Below, piece by piece: positions 22,573-31,082 of a DNA stretch of 64,000 nt; the stretch's first letter is position 1; each line of letters begins with the position of its first letter. Both the position numbers and the translations under genes were made by a program. The notes under the pieces were generated by a model that was given only the letters and a program-made list of their open reading frames with translations, did no database searches and had not been told where the DNA came from. Origin of the DNA: JACCXG01 sp963717745 (GTDB lineage: Bacteria; Acidobacteriota; Vicinamibacteria; Vicinamibacterales; 2-12-FULL-66-21); assembly GCA_963717745.1 (NCBI GenBank), contig CAVQXJ010000013.1:744001-808000 (forward strand), given 5' to 3'.

Positions 22573-23535
22573 GTGATTCCCGAGACCACCCTGACCGACA
22601 CCTTCGCGGCCGACGTCGTCCGCGACCTCCGGCGCGCGCCGAAACAGCTGCAATCGCGGTATCTCTACGATCCGCTCGGCACCAGCCTGTTCGATGCGAT
22701 CTGCCGGCTGCCGTGGTATCGCATCACGCGCGCCGAGGCCGGGCTTCTGGAGCAGCATGCGCGCGACGTGGCGGCGGCGCTGCCGCTCTGGCGAGAGGCG
22801 CCGACGATCGTGGAGCTGGGCTGCGGCACTGGCGAAAAGCTCGATGTGGTGCTCTCCGGCGTACCGGACGTCGCCGTGGACGTGCACCTGATCGACATTT
22901 CCGCCGATGCGCTCGAGATGGCCGCGGTACGGCTCGCTCGCCGTCCGGAGGTGATCGTGAGCGCCCACGAAGTGCCGTACGAGATCGGGCTCGAGCGCGT
23001 GCGCCCGCTGCTGAGGGGCCGCGTTGGCACGCTGGTGCTCTTCCTCGGATCCAACATCGGCAACTTCGATCGCCCCGTCGCCGAGTCTCTGCTGCGATCG
23101 ATCCGGCAGGCACTGCAGCCTGGGGCGGCCCTGTTGCTGGGCACCGATCTGGTGAAGCCGCGGCCCGCGTTGCTGCTCGCCTACGACGATCCGCTCGGGG
23201 TGACCGCGGCCTTCAACAAGAACCTGCTGGTGCGGATCAACCGCGAGCTGGCCGCCGACTTCGATCTGGACGCCTTCGACCATCGTGCGATCTGGAACGA
23301 CGCCGAACATCGCATCGAGATGCATCTGGTGAGCCGGCGGGCCCAGGAAGTCCGGCTGTTGGGCGCGAGTGTCAGGATCGGGTTCGAGGCTGGCGAGTCG
23401 ATCTGGACGGAAAGCTCATACAAGTACACCGAAGCGGAGATTGCCGACCTTGGCCGGGCCGCCGGGCTCTCGATCATCGATCAGTGGGTCGATCCGGAGG
23501 CCGCCTTCGCGCTGACGCTGTTCCGCGCCATCTGA
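22573..23535 (+). CDS. egtD: EgtD, histidine N-alpha-methyltransferase
   Basis: 320 residues from GTG at 22573, matching the usual EgtD length. The SAM site is ELGCGTGEKLD (about 79-89), and FLGSNIGNFDR is the EgtD family motif. SSYKYT near the C-terminus is also typical. It trimethylates histidine to hercynine, the substrate of EgtB, which ends five bases upstream. egtA, egtC and egtE are absent from the window. Confidence 0.93.
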   Translation: MIPETTLTDTFAADVVRDLRRAPKQLQSRYLYDPLGTSLFDAICRLPWYRITRAEAGLLEQHARDVAAALPLWREAPTIVELGCGTGEKLDVVLSGVPDVAVDVHLIDISADALEMAAVRLARRPEVIVSAHEVPYEIGLERVRPLLRGRVGTLVLFLGSNIGNFDRPVAESLLRSIRQALQPGAALLLGTDLVKPRPALLLAYDDPLGVTAAFNKNLLVRINRELAADFDLDAFDHRAIWNDAEHRIEMHLVSRRAQEVRLLGASVRIGFEAGESIWTESSYKYTEAEIADLGRAAGLSIIDQWVDPEAAFALTLFRAI

Positions 23536-23909
23536 GGTCCGCTGGCAACCCTCGCGCGTTTGTGAGTCTCTTCGACGGACAGCCGCTTGTCCACGGGCGC
23601 TTCGCGCGCTGGCGACGACGAGACGACGACACGACGACACGACGTAAACCCCTGGTGAGTCTCTTCGACGGGCCTCTCACTCCTGCACGTCGGCCGCGAG
23701 GCCGCCGTCGCCGCCAACGGGGAGAGCCGTTGATATTCGGGCCGGGGCATTGATGAACATGCCCTGCGTGCCGACGTGGCTCGATTGTCGTTCAAAAACG
23801 TCGTTGTCGTCGTGTCGTCGTGTCGTCGTGTGGCCGCCGAAGGCGGCCAGCGCGCCGCAGGCGCCGTGGTCACGAAGGCAGCGTGACAGTGAAAGGCGGT
23901 CGACCAAAC
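23536..23909. repeat. Convergent gap with GACGACAC inverted repeat and a 17-bp direct repeat
   Basis: gtgagtctcttcgacgg occurs at 23562-23578 and again at 23655-23671. Overlapping acgacgac/acacgacg words fill 23612-23644, and their complements (gtcgtcgtgtcgtcgtg) fill 23799-23830. The gap separates egtD from the opposite WYL gene. No gene is credible in it. Confidence 0.65.
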
Positions 23910-24887
23910 CTAGGCGCGATACCGCGCCGCCAGGCGCGCCGCTTCCTCCTGTATCTCCGCCGCGAGTCCCGCCGGCGCGATCACCTTGGCCAGCGCGCCA
24001 AAGCCCAGGATCCAGCTCCGCAGCGCGAAATCGTTCGACACCTGCAGGGTGATCACCACCCGTCCCTCGGCTTCGTCTCGGACCGTCTGCGACGCGTGCC
24101 AGACCCGCTCGCGAACGTAGGGCGCGATCTTCGGTTCGAACACGATCTCGACGGGCTCGGGCGGGCCGTGGTGCACGCCGAGCGAGTGCGCGAACACGTC
24201 CTCGTCGCTCTCGACCGGCTCGAACCGTTCCTCGGTCAGCGAGAGCGACTTGATCCGATCGACCGCAAAGGTGCGCACCTCCTTGTATTCCGGGACGAAC
24301 GCATTCAAGTACAACGCGTTCTGCGCGAATACGATCCGGATCGGTTCGATGGTGTAGGCCTTCTCGCGCTCGCTCGACCGCGAGTGGTAGCGCATGATGA
24401 CGCGGCGGTGCTGGAGCGTGGCGTCGAGCAGCTGGCCGACCTCCTTCGTCCGCGGCACACCGGGCTGGGCGCCGGGCTCGGCCTTGGCCTGGATGACCAG
24501 CGGCAGGCGATCGAGAAACGTCCGCATCCCCGGCGTGAGCGCCGCCGCCAGACGTTCGAACGCGCTCTTCACGTCCGCCTGAAACGGCGTCGCCGCAAGC
24601 CCTTCCACCAGCGTCCGGCTGAAGTAGAGCGCGCTCAGCTCGGCGAAGGTGAAGCCGGTCGCATCCAGCCGCTTGAACGCCTTCTGCTCGAGCAGCCAGT
24701 ACCGCTTGCCTTCGTAGACCTCGTCGTAGATTGGGAACCCGACGTACTGGAGCGCTTCGAGGTCGCGCCGGATGGTCCGCGTCGAGACCTCGGTGGTTTC
24801 GGCCATCTCGTCGATGGTCAGGCGGCGAGACGACTCGAGCGCCCGCAGGATGCTCCACTGCCTGATGACTTCGGCGTTCCGCGGCAT
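23910..24887 (-). CDS. WYL-domain transcriptional regulator
   Basis: 325 residues. An N-terminal HTH_11-type helix-turn-helix (about 8-58, TIDEMAETTEVSTRTIRRDL) is followed by a WYL domain (about 150-225; the WYL motif region reads YTIEPIRIVFAQNALYLNAF) and a WCX C-terminal domain. Such proteins sense nucleic acid or nucleotide ligands and often regulate stress genes. It lies six bases downstream of the TMEM175-like gene, so the two form one transcript. Confidence 0.88.
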   Translation of the reverse strand: MPRNAEVIRQWSILRALESSRRLTIDEMAETTEVSTRTIRRDLEALQYVGFPIYDEVYEGKRYWLLEQKAFKRLDATGFTFAELSALYFSRTLVEGLAATPFQADVKSAFERLAAALTPGMRTFLDRLPLVIQAKAEPGAQPGVPRTKEVGQLLDATLQHRRVIMRYHSRSSEREKAYTIEPIRIVFAQNALYLNAFVPEYKEVRTFAVDRIKSLSLTEERFEPVESDEDVFAHSLGVHHGPPEPVEIVFEPKIAPYVRERVWHASQTVRDEAEGRVVITLQVSNDFALRSWILGFGALAKVIAPAGLAAEIQEEAARLAARYRA

Positions 24888-24893
24888 GACGGG

Positions 24894-25586
24894 TCAGACG
24901 CCGGCCGCGGCCGCGGTGCCTTCCAGCGCCTTCCGGCGGCGGCCGGAGACCACGCCGAACGTCCAGTGCGCGGGGCCCATCAGGAAATAGGTGAATCCGG
25001 ACAACACCGGGAACGGCATCGGCGTGAAGAGCGCGACCGCAATCGCCACCAGCCCTACCCCCGCGCTGACCAGGTGCTCCCCGATCGATCGGCGCACGTC
25101 GAACTCGTCCAGGGGGGTGAGATCCAGCTCCCGCCGCCAGCGGTAGGCCTGCAGGTAGAGCAGCGCGAACATCGTGAACAGCACGACGAACCCGGCGCCG
25201 TAGATGGCGAAGATGCGCGGCAGCTGTCCCGGCGTGAGCGCCAGCTTGATGCCGAGCGCCGGGATGAAGAACGAGAACGCCGCCGTGAACAGGAATTTCA
25301 GCGGGTAGACGTAGAAGAGCACCACGAACAGCAGCACCGCATTCAGCGTGGTCGTCAACGGGTCCTGCAGGCCGTACTTGCGGAAGAAGATGTTGTGCTC
25401 GTACCAAATCCAGCTCAGGAGCGCGAATGAGGCGGCGAACGGGATGAATCCGGCCATCAGCCTCATGAGCTCGTCGTAGGTCTGCGGCACGTCCAGCGAC
25501 ACGACCAGCAGCGTGAGGGCGAAGGCGAACACGGCGTCGCTGAACGCTTCGAGCCGTGAGATGTCGTGACGGCGCTCGGGAAGCAT
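24894..25586 (-). CDS. TMEM175-like (DUF1211) potassium channel family protein
   Basis: 230 residues with about six hydrophobic segments. The family signature RLEAFSDAVFAFALTLL stands at 11-27, including the FSD motif that marks pore helix 1. Bacterial TMEM175 proteins form tetrameric K+-permeable channels in the inner membrane. Bacterial members usually have six helices, as here. Transcribed with the WYL regulator. Confidence 0.88.
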   Translation of the reverse strand: MLPERRHDISRLEAFSDAVFAFALTLLVVSLDVPQTYDELMRLMAGFIPFAASFALLSWIWYEHNIFFRKYGLQDPLTTTLNAVLLFVVLFYVYPLKFLFTAAFSFFIPALGIKLALTPGQLPRIFAIYGAGFVVLFTMFALLYLQAYRWRRELDLTPLDEFDVRRSIGEHLVSAGVGLVAIAVALFTPMPFPVLSGFTYFLMGPAHWTFGVVSGRRRKALEGTAAAAGV

Positions 25587-25771
25587 GGGCTGTTGGCGAC
25601 CTCGGGTGCCAGTGGCTGACTGGGCGCAGGACTCCGGGGGGACGACCGTGAGGCTGAAATTCTGGTCGGGCGGCCGCCCCCTGTCAACGCCGTCCAGGGG
25701 GATTGTCCTACCTTGTCACGCCCCCTTCGTAGACTGACGCTGTCGGCGGGAACACCGCGAAGGAGACGGGA

Positions 25772-26026
25772 ATGACCGGAACAACCGGACTGGCGGGAAC
25801 CACGGGAATGACGGGATTCGACGGATCGCTGGCCCTGAAACTGGACTTCGGCGACGTGCCGACGCGGGTCACCAGCACCGGCAGCCGCGGCCGGGCGGCA
25901 TTGCGGCTGGCCCCGGGGCCGGCGGGACTGTCCGGACCCGACAAGTACCGGGTGCTCGACGAGCGCCGGCGGCGGGCGCAAATCCGGGCCCGGCACCTGC
26001 TCGACATGATGGACCTCGAAGGCTGA
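25772..26026 (+). CDS. Small protein with Thr/Gly-rich N-terminus, unknown
   Basis: 84 residues. An AAGGAG site lies seven bases before the ATG. The N-terminus repeats MTGTTG-like units (residues 1-17) and the C-terminus is an amphipathic basic helix (DERRRRAQIRARHLLDMMDL). No family recognised. Thirteen bases separate it from the next small gene, so the two are probably one transcript. Confidence 0.55.
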   Translation: MTGTTGLAGTTGMTGFDGSLALKLDFGDVPTRVTSTGSRGRAALRLAPGPAGLSGPDKYRVLDERRRRAQIRARHLLDMMDLEG

Positions 26027-26038
26027 AGGGATACGGCG

Positions 26039-26257
26039 ATGGCAACGACAGCAAAGCGCGACGACCATATTTGTGCGACCCAGGCCGTCTGCTTCCAGTG
26101 CTTCAAGGCCGGCATGGAGCGGGTTCAGGCCCGTCGCGAAGCCTGGGCGCAGCGGGCCCTCCCGTTCGACGAGGCGCCCACCGCGATGAGCTCGCGGGCC
26201 GTCGCCCACCGCGAGCAGATGCTGGCCCACCTGGCCCGGTTGGCCCGCCAAGCGTGA
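26039..26257 (+). CDS. Small CxxC protein, unknown
   Basis: 72 residues with a purine-rich site (gaaggga) before ATG. An early Cys cluster (CATQAVCFQC at about 12-21) is followed by a basic helical region. It could bind a metal or a Fe-S cluster, which is inference only. Pairs with the gene at 25772. Confidence 0.55.
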   Translation: MATTAKRDDHICATQAVCFQCFKAGMERVQARREAWAQRALPFDEAPTAMSSRAVAHREQMLAHLARLARQA

Positions 26258-26267
26258 TCCCCTCGCT

Positions 26268-26434
26268 GTCCGTGGTCCGCGGTCCGCAGTCCGCGGTCGC
26301 GTGAGTCGCTCGTGCCGGGCGGCCGAAGGCGCAGCAGCTAGCTTGATCGCGCGTCTTCCACCCCGCTGGTCCGGTTGACTCTGAAACGCTCTTTGCGGAC
26401 CGCGAACCCGCGGACCACGGACCACGGATCGCGG
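26268..26434. repeat. Inverted repeat of GTGGTCCGCGG words between convergent genes
   Basis: Left arm 26268-26300 (gtccgtggtccgcggtccgc...). Right arm 26394-26434 carries the complement (gcggaccacggaccacgg...). The spacer of about 95 bases has no gene. The same word stands upstream of ku at 20239. The gap separates the small CxxC gene from the convergent DUF2207 gene. Confidence 0.7.
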
Positions 26435-26436
26435 AT

Positions 26437-28125
26437 CTAGCCGGCGCCGGACGATCCACCGCCGCGCCCGCCACCGCCGCCGCCGGCCGCGCTGCCGCCG
26501 CCATCCCCGGTCGCTCCACCGTACGCCACGAACGTGGCGAACGCCGCGTTGTCCCCGCCCGATGGCAATGCCTGGAACCAGGCTGGCGCGGCGAGGTGCT
26601 CTTTCTTGATGAACTTCGCCCAGGCGCCCGCCAGGCCCAGCGCCACCGCGATCGGCAGCACCTGCGGTATGGCGATTCCCGTGGCCGCCTCGCGGCCGCG
26701 CGCGACGTTCGCCAGATAGCCGCGGTAGGCACGCCACCGATGCCCGCGCCGAACGCCTTCGTTCGAGAGCGGCGTGACGGTGGCGCTGAAGATGAGCGCG
26801 ACGACCCCGACGACCAGAAACGCCGCCGGGAAGAAGAAGGGCCAGGGGCCGAAATCGTTGGCCAGCGCGATCGCCGGGATCAGTGACACCAGGGCCACGC
26901 CGATCAGCACGCCGCCGGCGGCCTGGTAGCGCTTGCGAATCGCCAGCCGTGCGACATCGAGCAGTCCGGCCGCCGCGAGTGCCTGCTTGACCGCGGCACT
27001 GACCTCCCGAGACCGGCTCGCCAGCCGCTTGCGAGCTTTCGAGAGCAACACCGTATCTCCCGCGGCGTGGGTGCCGCCGAACGCCACGTCGAGCACGCGC
27101 TGCTCGTACGGCGCGATCGGCGTCTGGCCGTGCCGCCGGGTCAGGTGGAAGTCACGGTGGGTCAGAATGCCGCGCGACTTCTCGCTGATTTCGATCTCAC
27201 GACGGTCGCCGAGCGCGAACAGCGTCGCCATCGAGTGTTCCAGCGCGGTGCGGCCATTGGCGGCGACCACGCCACCCAGCATTGGGGTGAGATCGTCTGG
27301 CGGCTGCGATGAGGTGAGCCGTGGCGTGTCGCTGTCAGGCGGCCGGTCGTAGCTTTGCCGCCAGGCGACGAGCAGCAGCAGGCCCGCCACCACCACCGTG
27401 GCCGATGCGGCAACCCAGCCGCCGGCCTGGGCGTTGATGCGCGCGGCGCGCTGCTGCCACGCCGGCGCGGCGGCGAGCACGCTGCCTGCCGGCAGCCGGA
27501 GCGAGGTGTCGATCCATCCGTTCTCACCGATCCTCGCCGCGGTGACCTCGACGGTGTTGCCGGACCGGCGGATTTCAAAGGACTGCGTTTTCCGGGTGGT
27601 GACGCCCGGTGGGGTGGTCGGGCCGACCGGCAGCTCGAACCGGATCGTGCTCTCGGCGATCGCATAGCCATGCTCGCCCGGTGTGCCGCGCCAGACCAGG
27701 AGATCGGCGCCAGTCTCCTGCCGCACGGCGCCCTTCACGCGGTAGTTCAGCACGAACGTGCGGGTGACCTGTTCGACCGAACGGAACCGCCAGACGACCC
27801 GGACGCGTCCGTTGCGCTGCCGCACTTCCACCGTCCCGGACTCGGTGCCGAACGGCAGCGTCTCGCCCTCCATCCCGGCTCGGACGATCTCGATCCCGTC
27901 GGTCCCTCGGGCTGGAATCTCGCGAAACACTTCCTTGAAGGTCCCGTCCTCGAAGCGGAACACCACGGTTTCGGTGACGTCGAGTGTTCCGTCAGGCAGC
28001 ACTCGCACCGTCGCATCGAAGCGATCGGCGGAATAGGACTTCGCGGCGGCCGGATTGCTCCAGACCGTGACGAAGGCCAGGCACGCACACAACACGACGA
28101 CCGATCGTCTGAAGGTAGGGCGCAT
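26437..28125 (-). CDS. DUF2207 membrane protein
   Basis: 562 residues. A signal peptide (to about 28) leads into the DUF2207 extracytoplasmic domain (FDATVRVLPDGTLDVTETV). A transmembrane helix at about 235-255 (VAASATVVVAGLLLLVAW), a cytoplasmic segment and further membrane helices at about 400-445 follow. The C-terminus is Gly-rich (SAAGGGGGGRGGGSSGAG), a common ending in this family. Function unknown. It is divergent from mreB. Confidence 0.88.
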   Translation of the reverse strand: MRPTFRRSVVVLCACLAFVTVWSNPAAAKSYSADRFDATVRVLPDGTLDVTETVVFRFEDGTFKEVFREIPARGTDGIEIVRAGMEGETLPFGTESGTVEVRQRNGRVRVVWRFRSVEQVTRTFVLNYRVKGAVRQETGADLLVWRGTPGEHGYAIAESTIRFELPVGPTTPPGVTTRKTQSFEIRRSGNTVEVTAARIGENGWIDTSLRLPAGSVLAAAPAWQQRAARINAQAGGWVAASATVVVAGLLLLVAWRQSYDRPPDSDTPRLTSSQPPDDLTPMLGGVVAANGRTALEHSMATLFALGDRREIEISEKSRGILTHRDFHLTRRHGQTPIAPYEQRVLDVAFGGTHAAGDTVLLSKARKRLASRSREVSAAVKQALAAAGLLDVARLAIRKRYQAAGGVLIGVALVSLIPAIALANDFGPWPFFFPAAFLVVGVVALIFSATVTPLSNEGVRRGHRWRAYRGYLANVARGREAATGIAIPQVLPIAVALGLAGAWAKFIKKEHLAAPAWFQALPSGGDNAAFATFVAYGGATGDGGGSAAGGGGGGRGGGSSGAG

Positions 28126-28437
28126 GGCGAGATCATAGCGCCCTGTGGCGTGTGCGCTTATGGCGCCGTCATGCCGCGAAGAGCAGCACCATGCAGTTCC
28201 GACGGTGCCCGAGGAGTCTTCTCGCGGCCGCTCGTGGCCGCGGATGTCGGCGTCCGCCGATTCCGCGTGTGTACTCTCTGATTACACTTTTGTAAAATCG
28301 TGTCGATTTTGTCAGGGCGGCGCAGCATCGGTGCGCAGCGACCGCGAAAATCGCACGCATTTTTGTGAGATGGAATGCGGATCGGTGTTCGCTGGTGAGG
28401 GAACGGTTCGTGCCTCCAGCTGTGCCAACGAGGCCCC
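28126..28437. promoter_or_regulatory. Divergent region between DUF2207 gene and mreB
   Basis: 312 bases. The AT-richer part 28276-28310 holds TAAAAT (28293-28298), a candidate -10 box for mreB, without a good -35. The rest shows nothing I can name. Confidence 0.35.
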
Positions 28438-29454
28438 ATGAACCTGTTCTCGGCATTCTCCAGCGACGTTGCCATCGATCTTGGAACCGCCAACACCTGC
28501 ATCTTCGCCAGGGGTCGCGGCATCGTCCTCAACGAGCCATCCATCGTCGCCTTCAACAATACGAATGGACAGATCGAGGCGGTGGGGACCGCAGCCTACG
28601 AGATGCTCGGCCGGACGCCGCACAACATCACCCCGGTTTTTCCGCTCCGCGACGGCGTGATTGCCGACTTCGAAGCCGCCGAGAAGATGCTGACCTACTT
28701 CGTGCGCAAGGTGCACGGGAAGCGGCCACTGGTGCGGCCGCGGATGGTGATTGGCGTGCCGTCGGAAATCACCCCCGTCGAACGGCGCGCGGTGAAGGAC
28801 AGCGGCTACCGCGTCAAAGCCAGTGAAGTGCACCTCGTCGACGAGCCGATGGCCGCCGCGATCGGGTCCGGGCTTCCCGTGACCGAGGCGGCCGGGAACA
28901 TGGTGATCGACATCGGCGGTGGTACGACCGACATCGCGGTGATCTCGCTGGCCGGCACGGTCTACGGCCGGTCGCTTCGAGTCGCAGGCAACAAGCTGGA
29001 CGAATCGATCATCCAGCACCTGAAGCGGGCTCATCAGCTGTTGATCGGCGAGCGCACCGCCGAGCACATCAAGTGCGAGATCGGATCGGCGACACCGCTC
29101 GACGAGCGGCTGACGATGGAGGTCAAGGGCCGGCATCTCACCGCCGGCGTGCCCCGGACCATCACCATCGAAGACAGCGAGATTCGCGACGCCATGGCCG
29201 AGCCGATCCGTTTGATCGTGGCTGCGGTCCGCGACGCGCTCGAGCGCGTGCCGCCCGAACTCTGCGCCGACATCTACGACCGCGGCGTGGTCTTGACCGG
29301 CGGCGGAGCGCTGCTGCGGAATCTCGACAAGCGCCTGCGAGACGAGACCGGGCTGCCGGTGCTGGTCGCGGAGAATCCCCTCACGTCCGTGGTCCTGGGC
29401 GCCGGCAAGATGCTGACGGACCTCAATCTGCTCCGGAAAGTGTCCGGCCACTAA
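28438..29454 (+). CDS. mreB: MreB-type actin homologue
   Basis: 338 residues. Actin-fold nucleotide motifs: phosphate 1 DLGTANTCIF (14-23), phosphate 2 DIGGGTTDIAVI (about 159) and adenosine motif GGGALLRNL (about 285). MreB filaments guide cell-wall elongation under the inner membrane. Here it stands without mreC, mreD or pbp2, unlike the usual operon. It may be a second MreB paralogue. A strong terminator follows. Confidence 0.92.
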   Translation: MNLFSAFSSDVAIDLGTANTCIFARGRGIVLNEPSIVAFNNTNGQIEAVGTAAYEMLGRTPHNITPVFPLRDGVIADFEAAEKMLTYFVRKVHGKRPLVRPRMVIGVPSEITPVERRAVKDSGYRVKASEVHLVDEPMAAAIGSGLPVTEAAGNMVIDIGGGTTDIAVISLAGTVYGRSLRVAGNKLDESIIQHLKRAHQLLIGERTAEHIKCEIGSATPLDERLTMEVKGRHLTAGVPRTITIEDSEIRDAMAEPIRLIVAAVRDALERVPPELCADIYDRGVVLTGGGALLRNLDKRLRDETGLPVLVAENPLTSVVLGAGKMLTDLNLLRKVSGH

Positions 29455-29462
29455 CCAGAGTC

Positions 29463-29486
29463 GGCGGGGTTTTCAAAAGCCCCGCC
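29463..29486 (+). repeat. Short GGCGGGG hairpin after mreB
   Basis: ggcgggg and ccccgcc pair across a 10-base loop just after the mreB stop. It shares its stem sequence with the terminator at 29511 and may form part of the same termination region. Confidence 0.5.
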
Positions 29487-29508
29487 TACAGCAGCGAAGC
29501 TCCTTCGT

Positions 29509-29540
29509 AAGGCGGGGTCTCGCGGTGACCCCGCCTTTTT
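29509..29540 (+). terminator. Rho-independent terminator after mreB
   Basis: Stem ggcggggtc (29511-29519) pairs with gaccccgcc (29527-29535) across a 7-base loop and is followed by TTTTT. It insulates mreB from the gntR operon. Confidence 0.85.
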
Positions 29541-29546
29541 CACGTC

Positions 29547-29576
29547 TTGACATTTGTTCTAATGAACTAGTACAAC
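29547..29576 (+). promoter_or_regulatory. Promoter of the gntR-SPFH operon with overlapping palindromic operator
   Basis: A perfect -35 TTGACA (29547-29552) is followed, 18 bases on, by TACAAC (29571-29576). Between them lies GTTCTA-N6-TAGTAC (29556-29573), an imperfect palindrome resembling YtrA-subfamily operators. Position between -35 and -10 suggests autorepression by the GntR protein encoded immediately downstream. Confidence 0.6.
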
Positions 29577-29586
29577 GACGCAAAGG

Positions 29587-29979
29587 ATGGCCATCGTCTC
29601 GATCGATACCCGAGACCGCACGCCGATATACGCGCAGCTCGAACGGGCCTTGCGGGCCGCGGTGGCGACCGGGAGGCTGCAGCCGGGCGATCAGTTGCCG
29701 ACCGTCCGGCAGCTGGCGGTGGACCTCAGCGTCAATGCCAACACGGTCGCCCGCGTGTACGCCGAGCTCGAGCGCGCCGGCGTGATCGAGACTCGCCGCG
29801 GCGTCGGGTCGTTCGTGTGCGGGAGCGCGGCGCGCGCCCATCCGCCCCGCGATCACGATCGACGCCTTCGGGCGTTCGCGATCCGGCTGCTCGCGGACGC
29901 CGATGCGGCGGGATTCACGATCGACGACGTGATGCAGGAGCTCGAAGAACACCGCGCCGCCGCGGCAGAGCGGCGATAG
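29587..29979 (+). CDS. GntR-family regulator, YtrA-like
   Basis: 130 residues. The winged helix (about 12-78) has the typical GDQLPTVRQLAVDLSVNANTV recognition region. A short helical tail of about 45 residues follows, with no large ligand domain, which is the YtrA type. YtrA-type proteins usually repress adjacent ABC transporter genes. Here the downstream genes are an SPFH protein, a tiny membrane peptide and an ADOP permease. It probably binds the palindrome at 29556. Confidence 0.9.
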   Translation: MAIVSIDTRDRTPIYAQLERALRAAVATGRLQPGDQLPTVRQLAVDLSVNANTVARVYAELERAGVIETRRGVGSFVCGSAARAHPPRDHDRRLRAFAIRLLADADAAGFTIDDVMQELEEHRAAAAERR

Positions 29980-29990
29980 AGGAGTCCTCA

Positions 29991-30923
29991 ATGGCGTTAG
30001 CTTTCTCCCGGCATTCCGATGACTCGAGCGCCGGCTCGCGGACCAACGTCGTCGCCATCGCGATTCTGATCGGCGCGGTGGGGCTCGGCCTGGCCGGCTG
30101 GAACGCGTCCGGGAGTCTGGTGCCAGTGATCGTCATGGTGCTGGTCGGGCTGCTGCTGATGCCGTCGGCGCGGATCGCGCAACAGTGGGAGCGTGCGGTG
30201 GTGCTGCGGTTCGGCCGGTTCATCGGTCTGCGCGGACCGGGGCTGTTCTGGATCGTCCCGTTCATGGACCGCGTGTCTTCGTGGATTGACCAGCGGACCA
30301 TCACCACCAGCTTCGCCGCGGAGCAGACGCTCACCTCGGACACCGTGCCGGTGAACGTCGACGCGGTGCTGTTCTGGATGGTGCACGACGTGGAGAAAGC
30401 GGCGCTCGAGGTGCAGGACTACGCGCAGGCGGTCAGTTGGGCGGCGCAGACGGCCTTGCGCGATATCATCGGCCGGACCACGCTGACCGATCTGCTGCGC
30501 GGGCGCGAGCGGATCGAGACCGAGCTGCAGGCGCTGATCGACCAGCGCTCCAACCCATGGGGCGTCACGGTCTCGTCGGTCGAGATGCGCGACATCGTGA
30601 TCCCCGGGGCGCTCCAGGACGCGATGTCGCGCGAAGCGCAGGCGGCGCGCGAAAAGCAGGCGCGCATCATCCTCGGCGAAGCCGAGATGGAGATCGCGCA
30701 CTCGTTCCAGGAAGCGGCGAAGTCCTACGAGAAGAACCCGACCGCATTGCACCTGCGGGCGATGAACATGCTCTACGAGGGTTTGAAAGAGAAAGGCGCG
30801 CTGATGCTGGTGCCGAGCAGCGCGGTCGAGTCGATGGGAATGGGCGGGCTCATGGGCGCTGCAGCACTCCGGCAGCAGACGCTGACCGGTAGTCCGGAAA
30901 CTCCGGAACAAAAGGAGCGATGA
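29991..30923 (+). CDS. SPFH/stomatin-like membrane protein (slipin)
   Basis: 310 residues from ATG at 29991 with an AGAGGAG site. Two N-terminal hydrophobic stretches (about 20-58) are followed by a band-7/SPFH domain (RFGRFIGLRGPGLFWIVPFMD ... VPVNVDAVLFWMV). The helical part has IPGALQDAMSREAQAAREKQ, as in slipins. Such proteins oligomerise in the inner membrane and organise microdomains or proteases. NfeD-type partner genes are not adjacent. Confidence 0.9.
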   Translation: MALAFSRHSDDSSAGSRTNVVAIAILIGAVGLGLAGWNASGSLVPVIVMVLVGLLLMPSARIAQQWERAVVLRFGRFIGLRGPGLFWIVPFMDRVSSWIDQRTITTSFAAEQTLTSDTVPVNVDAVLFWMVHDVEKAALEVQDYAQAVSWAAQTALRDIIGRTTLTDLLRGRERIETELQALIDQRSNPWGVTVSSVEMRDIVIPGALQDAMSREAQAAREKQARIILGEAEMEIAHSFQEAAKSYEKNPTALHLRAMNMLYEGLKEKGALMLVPSSAVESMGMGGLMGAAALRQQTLTGSPETPEQKER

Positions 30924-30924
30924 C

Positions 30925-31053
30925 GTGACCAACCGAAACGATAACGTGCCGGCCGCACCTCCGGATCGAACGAACCTCAGGGTCATGCTGCTCATCGCGC
31001 TGGTCGGCGCGGCACTCGCGCTCGTCGGCTGGTATCGATATTTCAGCGCCTAG
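30925..31053 (+). CDS. 42-residue single-pass membrane peptide
   Basis: GTG at 30925 lies one base after the SPFH stop, behind an AAAGGAG site. The peptide MTNRNDNVPAAPPDRTNLRV leads into one hydrophobic helix (MLLIALVGAALALVGWYRYF) and ends at TAG 31053. Length, coupling and the clear membrane segment argue for a real small gene. It may be a subunit or regulator of the SPFH protein; function is unknown. Confidence 0.6.
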   Translation: MTNRNDNVPAAPPDRTNLRVMLLIALVGAALALVGWYRYFSA

Positions 31054-31082
31054 CGGCCTCGGATGCCGACGGGGGAGAGGCG

